64,000 nucleotides of DNA from Caballeronia sp. SL2Y3 (GTDB taxonomy: Bacteria; Pseudomonadota; Gammaproteobacteria; Burkholderiales; Burkholderiaceae), in the NCBI RefSeq assembly GCF_022879575.1, contig NZ_CP084260.1, positions 868,001-932,000 of the forward strand, given 5' to 3'. A program made the position numbers and the translations under genes. Shown here in pieces: positions 20,761 to 30,916 of this stretch; position 1 is the stretch's first letter; each line of letters starts with the position of its first letter. The notes below the pieces were generated by a model that had not been told where the DNA came from, searched no databases, and saw only the letters and a program-made list of their open reading frames with translations.

Positions 20761-21822
20761 ATGAAGCGAATCCTGGTCGTGAAAGTCACGTCGTTGGGCG
20801 ACGTGATTCAGGCGCAGGCGGTGGTCGGCGATCTGCATCGCGCGTTTCCCGGCGTGATTGTCGACTGGGCCGTCGACGAGGCCTTTGCCGACATTCCACG
20901 CTGGAATCCGGGTGTCGAGCGTGTGCTCTGCGCGCCGCTGCGACGCTTCAAGAAGATGCGCAATCTTCGTGATCTGTCGGCCATCTGGTCTTCCATATCC
21001 GATCTTCGACGCGAGAAGTACGATCTGGTGGTGGACCTGCACGGCGTTTACAAGAGCGCCATCATCTCCTTTCTAACGCGCTCGAAGCGCCGCTTCGGCT
21101 ACTCGCGGGCGAATCTGGGCGAGGCCGGTGCGGCCTTCGCGTACACGCACCGCTTCGCGCCGCGCAGAGACGACAACGCATGGGAAGGCATGCGTCGCAC
21201 GCTGTCGGAAACTTTCGGATATTCAATCGAGCCGTTCCCGCCGGCTGTCCTCGCCATTCCGAAGCCGAAGGTGGCGCCCCAGGCGGCATCGGACATGCCT
21301 TTTGCGTTGCTATTTCACGCGACGTCGAAAGCGGAAAAAAAGTGGCCCGCCGCCAACTGGATCGCTGTGGGAAAGGCGCTTGTCGAGCGCGGGCTCACGC
21401 CGCTATTGCCGTGGGGAACGGATGCAGAGCGGATCGAAGCCGAAGCGATTGCCCGCGAGGTGCCGAATTCGCGCGTGCTGCCGAGGCTCACGATCGAGGA
21501 GATCGCGCAACACGTCGATCTTGCCGCACTTGTCGTCGGAACCGACACGGGTCTGGTTCACCTCGCGTCCGCACTGCGCAAGCCCACCGTGATGATCTTC
21601 AGCGCGACGTCGCGGCCGCATTTCGGGGTCAACATTCCCGGAGTTTGCTTGTCGGTCGGGGACGAAGGGAGGCCGCCTTCAGTGGAAGAAGTCCTGGCGG
21701 CCATTCGCGCAGTCGAGCCCGAGAAACAGGAAGCGGCGGGGCAGGCGCCTACATCAACACAATGTCATACTGCTCCTGACTCAAATTCGACTCCACCTGC
21801 AACGAAACCGGCTTCCCGATGA
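20761..21822 (+). CDS. waaC: LPS heptosyltransferase I
   Basis: Adds the first L-glycero-D-manno-heptose to Kdo2-lipid A (GT9 family, cytosolic face). It starts with KRILVVKVTSLGDVIQAQAV, close to WaaC wording (SxGD base region), has VDWAVDEAFADIP, and the ADP-heptose site LLFHATSKAEKKWPAANW and VVGTDTGLVHLASALRKPT. The conserved fold ends near residue 320. The last 30 or so residues are low-complexity and overlap the 3' end of rng on the other strand by 74 bp, so this tail may be dispensable. It is convergent with rng, and no terminator is visible between them. Confidence 0.93.
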   Translation: MKRILVVKVTSLGDVIQAQAVVGDLHRAFPGVIVDWAVDEAFADIPRWNPGVERVLCAPLRRFKKMRNLRDLSAIWSSISDLRREKYDLVVDLHGVYKSAIISFLTRSKRRFGYSRANLGEAGAAFAYTHRFAPRRDDNAWEGMRRTLSETFGYSIEPFPPAVLAIPKPKVAPQAASDMPFALLFHATSKAEKKWPAANWIAVGKALVERGLTPLLPWGTDAERIEAEAIAREVPNSRVLPRLTIEEIAQHVDLAALVVGTDTGLVHLASALRKPTVMIFSATSRPHFGVNIPGVCLSVGDEGRPPSVEEVLAAIRAVEPEKQEAAGQAPTSTQCHTAPDSNSTPPATKPASR

Positions 21823-23218
21823 AATCCATCAGCATCGCGAGATGCTGTGACTCTTCCTCGAGAAAAAGGTCGATGACCTGCTGCGACGCCACCACGCGAA
21901 ACTCGCGCGGATTGAACTGCCGCGATTCGCGCATGATTTCGCGCAGCACGTCGTAGCAGACGGTCCGCGGCGTCTTGACCTGCCCCTTGCCCTGACACGT
22001 CGGGCAAGGCTCGCACAACACATGCGCGAGCGATTCACGCGTGCGCTTGCGCGTCATCTCGACAAGCCCCAGTTGCGAGAAGCCATTCACCGTCACGCGT
22101 GTGCGATCCCGCGACAGCGCTTTCTTGAGTTCGCCCAGCACCTGATCGCGATGCTCGACGTTCTCCATGTCGATGAAGTCGATGATGATGATCCCGCCCA
22201 GGTTCCTCAAACGCAGTTGCCGCGCGATGGTATGCGCCGCTTCGAGGTTCGTCTTGAAGATGGTGTCGTCGAAATTGCGCGCGCCCACATAACCGCCCGT
22301 GTTCACGTCGATGGTCGTCATCGCCTCGGTCTGGTCGATCATCAGATAGCCGCCCGACTTCAGATCGACGCGCCGCGACAGCGCCCGCTGAATCTCCGCT
22401 TCGATGTTGTACAGGTCGAACAGCGGCCGCTCGCCGGTGTAGTGATGCACGCGCGACGCCACCGCGGGCGTGAACTCGGCCGCAAAGTCCGCGAGCATCT
22501 GGTACGTCTCGCGCGAATCGACCTGAATGCGCGTGGTCTCGTCGTTCACGAAATCGCGCAACACGCGCTGCGCGAGGTTCAGATCCTGATAGAGCAGCGT
22601 GGTCGGCGGCACGCGCTGCGCCTGCGTCACGATGGTCGCCCACGTCTTGCGCAAATAGGCGACATCGGCGGCCAGCTCCTCGCTCGACGAATCTTCCGCG
22701 ATGGTGCGCACGATATAGCCGCCTTTCTCGTCGGCGGGCAGCACGGCGGTCAGGCGAGCGCGAACGGCCTCGCGTTCCGCCTCGCTCTCGATCTTCTGCG
22801 AGATGCCGATATGCGGCTCCTGCGGCAGATACACGAGGGTGCGTCCCGCGATGCTCACCTGCGTCGACAGCCGCGCGCCCTTCGTGCCGATGGGGTCCTT
22901 CACGACCTGCACCATCAGCGCCTGGCCTTCGAACACGATCTTCTCGATCGGAACATGCGCGGCGGACCCATGCGCCTCGCCCGCGATGCGCGGATGCCAG
23001 ATATCGGCCACGTGAAGGAACGCGGCGCGCTCCAGACCGATATCGATGAACGCGGACTGCATGCCCGGCAACACGCGCACGACCTTGCCGAGATACACAT
23101 TGCCGACGCGCCCGCGCGAAAGCGTGCGCTCGACGTGAAGCTCCTGAACGGCGCCTTGCTGAACCAGTGCGACGCGGGTTTCCTGCGGTGTGACGTTGAT
23201 CAGGATTTCTTCGTTCAT
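21749..23218 (-). CDS. rng: Ribonuclease G
   Basis: Endoribonuclease of the RNase E/G family that matures the 5' end of 16S rRNA and cleaves some mRNAs. The 489 residues match the E. coli length. An S1-like region (RGRVGNVYLGKVVRVLPGMQ) precedes the DNase I-like catalytic part, where the metal-binding aspartates lie in TTIDVNTGGYVGARNFDDT and IIIDFIDM. The zinc-link CPTC (CEPCPTCQGKG) follows. The ATG at 23218 begins MNEEILINVT as in the family; an open frame up to 23482 lies inside maf antiparallel space and is spurious. It is the last gene of the hemF-nadD-rsfS-rlmH-maf-rng run. Confidence 0.96.
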   Translation of the reverse strand: MNEEILINVTPQETRVALVQQGAVQELHVERTLSRGRVGNVYLGKVVRVLPGMQSAFIDIGLERAAFLHVADIWHPRIAGEAHGSAAHVPIEKIVFEGQALMVQVVKDPIGTKGARLSTQVSIAGRTLVYLPQEPHIGISQKIESEAEREAVRARLTAVLPADEKGGYIVRTIAEDSSSEELAADVAYLRKTWATIVTQAQRVPPTTLLYQDLNLAQRVLRDFVNDETTRIQVDSRETYQMLADFAAEFTPAVASRVHHYTGERPLFDLYNIEAEIQRALSRRVDLKSGGYLMIDQTEAMTTIDVNTGGYVGARNFDDTIFKTNLEAAHTIARQLRLRNLGGIIIIDFIDMENVEHRDQVLGELKKALSRDRTRVTVNGFSQLGLVEMTRKRTRESLAHVLCEPCPTCQGKGQVKTPRTVCYDVLREIMRESRQFNPREFRVVASQQVIDLFLEEESQHLAMLMDFIGKPVSLQVESNLSQEQYDIVLM

Positions 23219-23225
23219 GGCCTGT

Positions 23226-23852
23226 TTAGAATGCGACGCGCGCCACGCGCAAGAGTGCTGCGGTTTCGAAAAGGGGCAGACCCATGATACCCGAATAGGA
23301 CCCCTCGATTCGCTCGATGAACGCCGCCGCGCGGCCTTGAATGCCGTACGCGCCCGCCTTGCCGAGCGGCTCGCCGGTCGCGGCATAGCGTTGCAGCGCA
23401 GCACGCTCGACAGCGGCGAAGCGCACCGTCGAACGCGACAGCGCCACTTCGAGCAGCGTGCCTTCGGCATCCACGACCGCAAGCGCGGTCAGCACTTCGT
23501 GCTCGCGGCCGGCGAGGCGTTCGAGCATCGCGACCGCATCGGCTTCATGCAAAGGCTTGCCGAGAATCAGGCCGTCGATGGTCACGGTTGTATCGGCGAC
23601 AAGAATCGGCGCGAGTGCATGTCCGCCGGCAAGCAAACGCGCGCGGGCTGCTTTCGCCTTCAGCGCGCAGACGCGCACGACATAGGCGTCCGCGGCCTCG
23701 CCCGGAAGCTCGGCTTCGAGGGCTTCGGCGTCTTCATCGGGGCGCGGCAGCAGCAGTTCGTATGGGACGCCCAGTTGCCGAAGCAACTCCTGACGGCGCG
23801 GGCTTTGCGAGGCGAGATAGACGAAGGAGTAAGCGGAGGAGTGAGCGGACAT
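23226..23852 (-). CDS. Maf-family nucleotide pyrophosphatase
   Basis: House-cleaning enzyme hydrolysing dTTP/UTP or modified nucleotides to the monophosphates. The 208-aa protein starts with the signature [13 protein letters not shown], has the catalytic Asp region [11 protein letters not shown] and GKPLHEADA, and ends with [31 protein letters not shown], the phrase of the YhdE (dTTP/UTP) subgroup. It sits 7 bp before rng and about 90 bp after rlmH, an arrangement common in proteobacteria. Exact substrate within the Maf family is inferred from the motif only. Confidence 0.93.
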   Translation of the reverse strand: MSAHSSAYSFVYLASQSPRRQELLRQLGVPYELLLPRPDEDAEALEAELPGEAADAYVVRVCALKAKAARARLLAGGHALAPILVADTTVTIDGLILGKPLHEADAVAMLERLAGREHEVLTALAVVDAEGTLLEVALSRSTVRFAAVERAALQRYAATGEPLGKAGAYGIQGRAAAFIERIEGSYSGIMGLPLFETAALLRVARVAF

Positions 23853-23942
23853 CGGCGAAAAGGTCTCGAAGAAGTGCGCGCGTGGTCGGACCGCACAGCA
23901 AGCCTGAACGAAGACCTGAGCGCAAAGCCCAGCGGCCCGGAC

Positions 23943-24413
23943 TCACGCGCGATGGTAGGGATGATTCTGCGTGATGCTCCACGCGCGGTAAAGCTGTTCG
24001 GCCAGCAGCACGCGAACCATGCCGTGAGGCAGCGTGAGGCTGGAGACGCGCAACATCAGTTCGGCGCGCGCCTTCACTTCGGGCGCGAGGCCGTCCGCGC
24101 CGCCAATCACGAACGCGACATCGCGCCCGTCCTGCTGCCAGCCGGGCAGGGCGTTCGCGAGTTGCATCGTGGTCCAGTCGCGGCCGCGTTCGTCGAGCGC
24201 GACCACGCGCGTGTTCTTCGGCAAGGCGGCTTCAATTCGCTGCCGCTCGGCAGTCATCACGCTCTCGGCATTGCGTCCGGACGAGCGTTGCTCGGGCTTG
24301 ATTTCCTTGAGTTCGATGCGCAGCTCGGGCGGCATGCGCTTCGCGTACTCGTCGAACCCGCTTTCGATCCAGTCGGGCATCTTGTGTCCGACGGCCAGGA
24401 TATAGAGCTTCAT
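23943..24413 (-). CDS. rlmH: 23S rRNA (pseudouridine-1915-N3)-methyltransferase RlmH
   Basis: SPOUT-class methyltransferase acting on pseudouridine 1915 of helix 69 in assembled 70S ribosomes. The 156-aa length is exact for the family. It opens with [20 protein letters not shown], has the SAM-binding knot [11 protein letters not shown] and the conserved ending [20 protein letters not shown]. The ATG at 24413 lies 14 bp after the rsfS stop, so the two are co-transcribed. The longer frame upstream is antisense-like to rsfS. Confidence 0.97.
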   Translation of the reverse strand: MKLYILAVGHKMPDWIESGFDEYAKRMPPELRIELKEIKPEQRSSGRNAESVMTAERQRIEAALPKNTRVVALDERGRDWTTMQLANALPGWQQDGRDVAFVIGGADGLAPEVKARAELMLRVSSLTLPHGMVRVLLAEQLYRAWSITQNHPYHRA

Positions 24414-24427
24414 GAAGGCGCGAGCCT

Positions 24428-24880
24428 TCAGGCCTGCTTGCGCGCGGTCTTGCGCGCCGGGCGTTTCACCGCGGGCGCGTCTTCTTCGTCTTCGTCCTCG
24501 TCGTCGGTCACGCTCGCGCCGCCGAACATGTTCGGCTTTTGCAGCTTCACGCGCACGGGCTTGTCGCCCCAGACTTCCTCGAGGTTGTAGTACTGGCGCA
24601 GCGCCGGTTGCAGGATATGAACGACCGCGTCGCCGCAGTCGACCAGCACCCATTCGCCGATCTCTTCGCCTTCCGTGCTGATGATGTCGCCACCCGCTTC
24701 CTTGACCTTTTCGCGCACGCTGTTCGCAAGCGCCTTGGTCTGCCGGTTCGACGTCCCGCTCGCCACGACCACGCGGTCGAACAGCGACGTCAGGTGGCTC
24801 GTGTTGAACACCTTGATGTCTTGCGCCTTGACGTCTTCCAGACCGTCGATGATCGCGCGTTGCAGCTTTTGAAGTTCCAT
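24428..24880 (-). CDS. rsfS: Ribosomal silencing factor RsfS
   Basis: Binds ribosomal protein uL14 and blocks subunit joining when nutrients are scarce. The 150-aa product has the DUF143 core: [53 protein letters not shown] and the ending [12 protein letters not shown]-terminal tail of about 30 residues is first acidic (DDEDEDEED) and then Lys/Arg/Ala-rich, beyond the usual family length of about 105-120. The ATG at 24880 begins MELQKLQ; 15 extra codons upstream are unlike the family. nadD ends 13 bp before it. Confidence 0.96.
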   Translation of the reverse strand: MELQKLQRAIIDGLEDVKAQDIKVFNTSHLTSLFDRVVVASGTSNRQTKALANSVREKVKEAGGDIISTEGEEIGEWVLVDCGDAVVHILQPALRQYYNLEEVWGDKPVRVKLQKPNMFGGASVTDDEDEDEEDAPAVKRPARKTARKQA

Positions 24881-24893
24881 GGTTGCTGTGTCT

Positions 24894-25592
24894 TTACCGT
24901 GTCCGGTACAGGTGATGTTGAACAATATAGTCCCATACGGCGGAAGGGACCTGAGCGCGCAGTTCGCGCGTGCCGTCTTGCGCGCGAGCGTGCTCGCGGA
25001 TCGCCGTGGCGGAGACGTCGATGGACAGTGATTCGTCGATCAGCACATGACCGCACGGACTCGCGCAGAGCACGTCCGCCGACGCGCGGCGCGCGGCCAC
25101 TTCCTTCGCGACTTCTTCGGGCAGCACGCGCATATCGAAGCCCGGCCGCGCCTCGACGCAAATGTGCGCGTAGTCGAAGAGCCGCTTCCAGTCGTGCCAT
25201 GAATCGAGCTTCACCAGCTGATCGGCGCCGATCAGAAGCGAAAGCGACGCCCCCGCGCCTTCGCGCTCGCGCCACTGAGCGAGCGTGTCGACGGTGTAAG
25301 TGGGGCCGTCGCGCTCGATTTCATCGGTCGCGACGGTAATTTTCGTGCCGCCGAAATCGAGCGATTGCGCCGCCGCGCGCGTCATCGCCAGCCGATGATG
25401 CGGCGCCGAGACGCCCGCCTTCTGCCACGGCTGGCCGGCCGGCAGCAGCACGAGTTCGGTCAGTTGCAAAAGTGCGGCGAAGCGCCGGGCGAGCGCGAGA
25501 TGTCCGTTGTGAATCGGATCGAACGTGCCGCCGAGCAGGCCGACGCGCTTCTCGCACGGCGCGCCCGGAGTGGCGGCGGAGATCACAGCCAT
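24894..25592 (-). CDS. nadD: Nicotinate-nucleotide adenylyltransferase
   Basis: Makes deamido-NAD from nicotinate mononucleotide and ATP in NAD synthesis. The 232-aa protein carries the nucleotidyltransferase signature [14 protein letters not shown], the substrate region [29 protein letters not shown], and [11 protein letters not shown] (the SxTxxR motif). The start is the ATG at 25592, inside the last codons of hemF (10-bp overlap), implying coupled translation. It forms one transcription unit with rsfS and rlmH. Confidence 0.96.
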   Translation of the reverse strand: MAVISAATPGAPCEKRVGLLGGTFDPIHNGHLALARRFAALLQLTELVLLPAGQPWQKAGVSAPHHRLAMTRAAAQSLDFGGTKITVATDEIERDGPTYTVDTLAQWREREGAGASLSLLIGADQLVKLDSWHDWKRLFDYAHICVEARPGFDMRVLPEEVAKEVAARRASADVLCASPCGHVLIDESLSIDVSATAIREHARAQDGTRELRAQVPSAVWDYIVQHHLYRTR

Positions 25593-26542
25593 TCGCGGCG
25601 CACCAGAAAGTCCCGGTACAGCCGCGCTTCCGGCGTGCCGGGCTCCGGTTGCCAGTCGTAGCGCCAGTTCGCGACCGGCGGCATCGACATGAGAATGGAC
25701 TCGGTGCGGCCGCCGCTCTGCAGACCGAAATGCGTGCCGCGATCGAAGACGAGATTGAATTCGACGTAGCGCCCGCGCCGGTAGGCCTGAAAATCGCGCT
25801 CGCGCTCGGTGTACGGCGTGTCGCGCCGCCGCTCGATGATCGGCAGATACGCGTCCAGAAACGCATCGCCGACGCTTTGCATCATCGCGAAGGAACGCTC
25901 GAAGCCGGGCTCGGAGAAATCATCGAAAAAGATCCCGCCGATGCCGCGCTGTTCGTTCCGATGCTTCAGGGTGAAGTACTCGTCGCACCACGTCTTGAAG
26001 CGCGGGTACAAGTCCGCGCCGAAGGGTTGCAGCGCTTCCCGGCATACGCGATGAAAATGCACCGCGTCTTCCTCGTAACCGTAGATGGGCGTGAGGTCCA
26101 TGCCGCCGCCGAACCAGAAGATCGGCGCTTCGCCGGGCGCAACGGCCGTCAGCATGCGCACGTTCATGTGCACGGTCGGGCAGTGCGGATTGCGCGGATG
26201 CATGACGAGCGAGACGCCGAGCGCCTCGAAGCCGCGGCCTGCCAGCTGCGGACGCGCCGCGCTGGCCGAAGGCGGCAGGGCGTCGCCCGCGACGTCCGAG
26301 AAACCGATGCCGGCCCGCTCGAAAAACCCGCCGCCTTCGAGAATGCGCGTCACGCCGCCGCCGCGCAGATGCGCGCCCGGCTCGCGGGTCCAGGCGTCGG
26401 TGGCGAAGGGCGTGCCGTCGAACGCGCCGAGCGTGTCGGCGATGCGCGTTTGCAGGCCCGTCAGATAGTCGCGCACCGCCGCGATATCGTGCGATGCGTC
26501 TCTTTGTGCCTCGCGGTCCGCGCTGCGTTTCGGTTCACTCAT
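25583..26542 (-). CDS. hemF: Oxygen-dependent coproporphyrinogen III oxidase
   Basis: Converts coproporphyrinogen III to protoporphyrinogen IX with O2 in haem synthesis. The protein (319 aa from the ATG at 26542) carries the family phrases [14 protein letters not shown] region, [52 protein letters not shown] and [32 protein letters not shown] second ATG four codons upstream is possible. It heads the run hemF-nadD-rsfS-rlmH-maf-rng and is separated from purD by a terminator. Confidence 0.96.
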   Translation of the reverse strand: MSEPKRSADREAQRDASHDIAAVRDYLTGLQTRIADTLGAFDGTPFATDAWTREPGAHLRGGGVTRILEGGGFFERAGIGFSDVAGDALPPSASAARPQLAGRGFEALGVSLVMHPRNPHCPTVHMNVRMLTAVAPGEAPIFWFGGGMDLTPIYGYEEDAVHFHRVCREALQPFGADLYPRFKTWCDEYFTLKHRNEQRGIGGIFFDDFSEPGFERSFAMMQSVGDAFLDAYLPIIERRRDTPYTERERDFQAYRRGRYVEFNLVFDRGTHFGLQSGGRTESILMSMPPVANWRYDWQPEPGTPEARLYRDFLVRREWL

Positions 26543-26591
26543 CGATGGATGCACTGCGCCAGCCGGCTGGCGCGAAAGTCGTGGTTCTCTT

Positions 26592-26626
26592 CAAAACGCG
26601 CTGCCGAACACTAGGTCCGGCAGCGC
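26592..26626 (-). terminator. Intrinsic terminator after purD
   Basis: Perfect 9-bp stem (GCGCTGCCG at 26598-26606 with CGGCAGCGC at 26618-26626), followed on the minus strand by GTTTTGAAG. It separates purD from the downstream hemF operon. Confidence 0.75.
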
Positions 26627-26653
26627 GGGTTCGGCGAAGCGGAAAACTCCGCG

Positions 26654-27943
26654 TCAGCCGTGGCGGTCGGCCTGTTTGCGGCTCACCGCCCGGTAACCGA
26701 TGTCCCGGCGATACTGCATGCCGTCGAACGAGATCTGATTGACTGTATCGTAGACCACGGATTGCGCGCCGCGAACCGAATCCGCCAGCCCGACGACGCA
26801 CAGCACGCGTCCGCCCGAGGTCGTCAGCTTGCCGTCAGCCAGCGTCGTGCCCGCGTGGAACGTCACGGCGTTGTCCGTTTCGGCCGGAATGCCGTTGATG
26901 CGGTCGCCCTTGCGCGGCGCGTCCGGGTAATTGTGCGCGGCCAGCACCACGCCGAGCGCCGTGCGGCGATCCCACTCCAGTTCCGCGCCGTCGAGCTTGC
27001 CGTCAATGGCCATTTCCACGACCTTCGAGAAGTCGCCCTTCAGGCGCGCCATGATCGGCTGCGTTTCCGGGTCGCCCATTCGGCAGTTGAATTCGAGCGT
27101 CTTCGGATTGCCGTTCGCGTCGATCATCAGGCCCGCATACAGAAAGCCGGTATAGCGGATGCCTTCGTTTTCCATGCCGCGCACCGTCGGCAGGATGATT
27201 TCGCGCATCACGCGGGCATGCAGTTGCGGCGTGACGATAGGCGCGGGCGAATACGCGCCCATGCCGCCGGTGTTCGGGCCCTTGTCGCCGTCGAGCAGGC
27301 GCTTGTGGTCCTGGCTGGAGGCGAGCGGCAGCACGTGCTTGCCGTCCACCATCACGATGAAGCTGGCTTCCTCGCCGGTCAGGAACTCTTCGATGACCAC
27401 GCGCGCGCCCGCATCGCCGAACTGGTTGTCGGCGAGCATCGAATCGACGGCGGCGTGCGCTTCTTCGGCGCTCATCGCGACGACCACGCCCTTGCCGGCG
27501 GCGAGTCCGTCCGCTTTCACGACGATCGGCGCGCCTTTCGCGTCGATGTAGGCGTGCGCGGCGGCGGCGTCCGTGAAGGTCTCGTACTCGGCCGTCGGAA
27601 TGTTGTGGCGCTTCATGAACGCCTTCGCGAAGTCTTTCGAGCTTTCGAGCTGCGCGGCTTCCCTGGTCGGCCCGAAGATCTTCAGCCCGCGCGAGCGGAA
27701 CAGATTCACGATGCCCGCGGCCAGCGGCGTTTCCGGACCCACGACGGTCAGCGAAACGTGCTCCTTCTCGACGAAATCGGCGAGCGCGGCCGGGTCCGTT
27801 ATATCGACGTTGCGCAGGCGCTCGTCCTGCGCGGTGCCGCCGTTGCCGGGCGCCACATAGACGATCTGCACGCGCGGCGACTGCGCGAGCTTCCATGCCA
27901 GTGCATGTTCCCGACCGCCCGAACCGACGACGAGTAACTTCAT
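26654..27943 (-). CDS. purD: Phosphoribosylamine-glycine ligase
   Basis: GAR synthetase, second step of purine synthesis, ATP-grasp fold. The 429-aa protein starts MKLLVVGSGGREHALAWKL, has VVGPETPLAAGIV, the ATP-grasp loop VVKADGLAAGKGVVVA, EFLTGEEASFIVMVDG, and the signature FNCRMGDPETQPIM. Length is normal. The ATG at 27943 starts the conserved Rossmann-like region; the frame upstream is spurious. Its product GAR is the substrate of PurT encoded about 21 kb away. It lies between yebC and its own terminator. Confidence 0.97.
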   Translation of the reverse strand: MKLLVVGSGGREHALAWKLAQSPRVQIVYVAPGNGGTAQDERLRNVDITDPAALADFVEKEHVSLTVVGPETPLAAGIVNLFRSRGLKIFGPTREAAQLESSKDFAKAFMKRHNIPTAEYETFTDAAAAHAYIDAKGAPIVVKADGLAAGKGVVVAMSAEEAHAAVDSMLADNQFGDAGARVVIEEFLTGEEASFIVMVDGKHVLPLASSQDHKRLLDGDKGPNTGGMGAYSPAPIVTPQLHARVMREIILPTVRGMENEGIRYTGFLYAGLMIDANGNPKTLEFNCRMGDPETQPIMARLKGDFSKVVEMAIDGKLDGAELEWDRRTALGVVLAAHNYPDAPRKGDRINGIPAETDNAVTFHAGTTLADGKLTTSGGRVLCVVGLADSVRGAQSVVYDTVNQISFDGMQYRRDIGYRAVSRKQADRHG

Positions 27944-28141
27944 TTGAATCCCCGAAAAGCTTGAATGAAAACTGTGGCCGCGCACGCGTACGCGCCTGGT
28001 TGCGGCGCGGTCAGAGCGGTCGAAAGGCGGCTCGCGCGGACATCGGCTGCGTCACGCGCCTTTCAATCGTCGAAGCCAAGCGAAAGCCGTTCCAGTCGCG
28101 GCGCGGCGAAACCACCCGGCGCGGCGGCTGCCTGCTCCTCG

Positions 28142-28870
28142 TTACTCGTCGTTGATTGCGGCGTTCGTATAGACTTCCTGCACGTCGTCGAGATTTTCCA
28201 GCGCGTCGAGCAGCTTTTGCATTTTCACTGCGTCGTCGCCGCTGAATTCGACTTCCGTCTGCGGCTTCATGGTGACTTCGGCGAGTTCGGCCTTGAAGCC
28301 CGCGGCTTCCAGCGCGTCCTTCACCTTCTGGAAGTCGTTCGGCGGGCAGAGCACTTCGATACTGCCGTCCTCGTTCGTCACGACGTCGTCGGCGCCTGCT
28401 TCGAGGGCCGCGTCCATCAGCTTGTCTTCGGGCGTGCCCGGCGCGAACAGGAACTGGCCGACGTGGTCGAACATGAACGACACCGAGCCGTCCGTGCCCA
28501 TGTTGCCGCCGAACTTCGAGAATGCGTGGCGCACTTCCGCGACCGTGCGCGTGCGGTTGTCCGTCATCGTGTCGACGATGATCGCCGCGCCGCCGATGCC
28601 GTAGCCTTCGTAGCGGATTTCTTCGTAGTTCGCGCCATCGACGCCGCCGACACCGCGCTGGATCGCGCGATTGACGTTGTCCTTCGGCATGTTCGCGTCG
28701 TAGGCCTTGTCGACGGCGAGCCGCAGGCGCGGATTCGAGTCAATGTCGCCGCCGCCCATGCGGGCCGCGACCTGGATTTCCTTGATGAGGCGCGTCCAGA
28801 TCTTGCCTTTCTTCGCGTCGGCCGCTGCTTTCTTATGCTTGATGTTGGCCCATTTCGAATGACCCGCCAT
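28142..28870 (-). CDS. YebC/PmpR-family transcriptional regulator
   Basis: Three-domain YebC/TACO1 protein. Members bind DNA as regulators, and some are reported to help ribosomes on difficult sequences. The 242-aa product begins with the invariant [22 protein letters not shown] and continues with [49 protein letters not shown] and [12 protein letters not shown]. Length is exact for the family. It lies upstream of purD on the same strand with about 200 bp between them. About 225 bp upstream of it hold no gene before the upp terminator. Confidence 0.95.
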   Translation of the reverse strand: MAGHSKWANIKHKKAAADAKKGKIWTRLIKEIQVAARMGGGDIDSNPRLRLAVDKAYDANMPKDNVNRAIQRGVGGVDGANYEEIRYEGYGIGGAAIIVDTMTDNRTRTVAEVRHAFSKFGGNMGTDGSVSFMFDHVGQFLFAPGTPEDKLMDAALEAGADDVVTNEDGSIEVLCPPNDFQKVKDALEAAGFKAELAEVTMKPQTEVEFSGDDAVKMQKLLDALENLDDVQEVYTNAAINDE

Positions 28871-29095
28871 TACCTTTCTCCGTCGCGCGCCGCGTGAATT
28901 CGTGCGCCTAGTGTGCTGTGATGCGTGATTATCGACCGGCCTGCGCGCTGCCTCGTTGAGTGCTTGCGAGCGGCTGCCGGGTCCGTCCGGCGACGCGGCG
29001 CAATGCTGGTACGCGCGTCGATTCCGGATCGGAAACAGACCAAAATTTTAGCATGGCGCAACGCCCGGACAGCGGCGTGCGCGCCGGCCGGCCGC

Positions 29096-29126
29096 TAAAA
29101 CGAAACCGCCGCGCGGTGCGCGGCGG
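29096..29126 (-). terminator. Intrinsic terminator after upp
   Basis: Stem CCGCCGCGC (29106-29114) with GCGCGGCGG (29118-29126) and a 3-nt loop. On the minus strand it is followed by TTTCGTTTTAG. It lies about 45 bp after the upp stop. Confidence 0.82.
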
Positions 29127-29170
29127 TCGGGCGGCGGTCAGGCGGCGGTCAGGGCAAAACGGACGAGCGG

Positions 29171-29824
29171 TCAGTTCTTCGTGCCGAAGAGGCGGTCGCC
29201 GGCATCGCCGAGACCGGGGACGATATACGCATGCTCGTTCAGATGCGAATCGAGCGACGCCACATAGAGCTTCACGTTCGGATGCGCGTCCTGGAACACC
29301 TTTACGCCCTCGGGCGCGGCGACCAGCGCCACGAAAATGATGTTCTCGTCCTGCACGTTGCGCCGCTTCATCACGTCGACGGCGTGCACGGCGGAGTAAC
29401 CGGTCGCGACCATCGGATCGCAGAGAATGAACACGCGCTCCTCCAGATCGGGCGGCAGGCGCACGAGATACTCCACCGGCCGATGATCGTCCGCGCGATA
29501 CACGCCGATATGCCCGACCCGCGCCGACGGCACCAGGTCGAGCAGGCCGTCCGACATGCCGATGCCCGCGCGCAGCACCGGCACGATCGCGAGCTTCTTG
29601 CCGGCGATCACGGGCGCGTCGATTTCCACGAGCGGCGTTTCCACGCGCTTGGTCGTCAACGGCAGGTTGCGCGTGATTTCATAGCCCATCAGCAGCGTGA
29701 TTTCCCGCAGCAACTCGCGGAACGTGCGCGTCGACGTGTCCTTGTCCCGCATGTGCGTGAGCTTGTGCTGGATCAGCGGGTGATTGAGGATGAAGAGATT
29801 GGGAAAGCGGCTGTCTTGTTTCAT
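29171..29824 (-). CDS. upp: Uracil phosphoribosyltransferase
   Basis: Pyrimidine salvage enzyme making UMP from uracil and PRPP. The 217-aa protein has [18 protein letters not shown] near the start, the [17 protein letters not shown] region, the PRPP-binding [19 protein letters not shown], and the uracil-binding end [18 protein letters not shown]. Length matches E. coli Upp (208) with a short N-terminal extension. The ATG at 29824 is chosen because the frame upstream lacks family similarity. It is divergent from the SDR operon; about 280 bp between them must hold both promoters. Confidence 0.97.
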   Translation of the reverse strand: MKQDSRFPNLFILNHPLIQHKLTHMRDKDTSTRTFRELLREITLLMGYEITRNLPLTTKRVETPLVEIDAPVIAGKKLAIVPVLRAGIGMSDGLLDLVPSARVGHIGVYRADDHRPVEYLVRLPPDLEERVFILCDPMVATGYSAVHAVDVMKRRNVQDENIIFVALVAAPEGVKVFQDAHPNVKLYVASLDSHLNEHAYIVPGLGDAGDRLFGTKN

Positions 29825-30103
29825 GGGTCTCGCGCAATGCGCGTCCTGCTCGGGTGATGGTCCTGCCGTGGGCGGTCGCGCGCGGCGCGCTTTTCGGAGA
29901 GCGCCGGGCCGACAGTGGCGACAGTTTACCGAAAAGGCCGCCATGACCTAAGAATAATCGCCCTCGATGCGGCCATGCGAGCGCCGACGTTGCCGCCCCG
30001 ATTCTTCTAGAATGCGCGAGAGGGTTTCGACGCGTGCAACGATGCCACGCTGCCACGCTTGGAACCGATTCGAACACTAAACGACGGTCATGGAGGACGG
30101 ACG

Positions 30104-30883
30104 ATGGATATGGGAATCGCAGGGCGCACCGCGCTCGTGTGCGCGGCAAGCAAAGGACTCGGGCGCGGCTGCGCGGAGGCGCTGGCCGCCGAGGGCGTGA
30201 ATCTCGTCATCACGGCGCGCACGGCCGAGACGCTCGAAGCGACGGCGGCGAGCATCCGCGCGCAATACGGCGTGAACGTGCAGGCCGTCGCGTGCGACAT
30301 CACGACGCCCGAAGGCCACAACGCCGCGCTCGCGGCCTGTCCGCAGCCGGACATTCTCGTGAACAACGCGGGCGGCCCGCCGCCGGGCGACTTCCGCAAC
30401 TTCACGCATGACATGTGGATCAAGGCGCTCGAAGCGAACATGCTGACGCCGATCGAACTCATCAAGCGGACGATCGACGGCATGATCGATCGCGGTTTCG
30501 GGCGCATCGTCAATATCACGAGTTCGTCGGTGAAGGCGCCTATCGACGTGCTCGGGCTGTCGAACGGCGCGCGTTCGGGGCTCACGGGCTTCGTCGCGGG
30601 CGTGGCGCGCAAGGTCGCGGCCACCGGCGTCACCATCAACAATCTGCTGCCGGGCACGTTCGACACCGACCGCGTCGCCGTCACCTTCGAGGCGCAGGCG
30701 AAGGCGCAGAACATCTCCATCGAAGAGGCGCGCGCGCGCCGCGCGCAGAGTCTTCCGGCCGGGCGCTTCGGCAATCCGGACGAGTTCGGGCGGACCTGCG
30801 CGTTTCTTTGCAGCGTCCATGCCGGCTATATCATCGGCCAGAACATATTGATCGACGGCGGCGCTTATCCTGGCACCTACTGA
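30104..30883 (+). CDS. Atypical short-chain dehydrogenase (BKR-like, catalytic Tyr/Lys replaced)
   Basis: SDR-fold protein of 259 aa, substrate unknown. The fold is clear: LVCAASKGLGRGCAEALAAE in place of TGxxxGxG, the NNAGG strand, NITSSSVKAP, and the C-terminal GQNILIDGGAYPGTY. At the catalytic site, the usual YxxxK is replaced by SNGAR within VLGLSNGARSGL, so both Tyr and Lys are missing. A subgroup of ketoacyl-reductase-like SDRs with these features is known; whether it is active is uncertain. GGAGG at 30092-30096 supports the ATG at 30104. It leads a plus-strand run with mgsA (33 bp gap), qor and a response regulator. Confidence 0.9.
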   Translation: MDMGIAGRTALVCAASKGLGRGCAEALAAEGVNLVITARTAETLEATAASIRAQYGVNVQAVACDITTPEGHNAALAACPQPDILVNNAGGPPPGDFRNFTHDMWIKALEANMLTPIELIKRTIDGMIDRGFGRIVNITSSSVKAPIDVLGLSNGARSGLTGFVAGVARKVAATGVTINNLLPGTFDTDRVAVTFEAQAKAQNISIEEARARRAQSLPAGRFGNPDEFGRTCAFLCSVHAGYIIGQNILIDGGAYPGTY

Positions 30884-30916
30884 CCGGCGACACGACAAGA
30901 GGGGAGAAGGCAGCAG

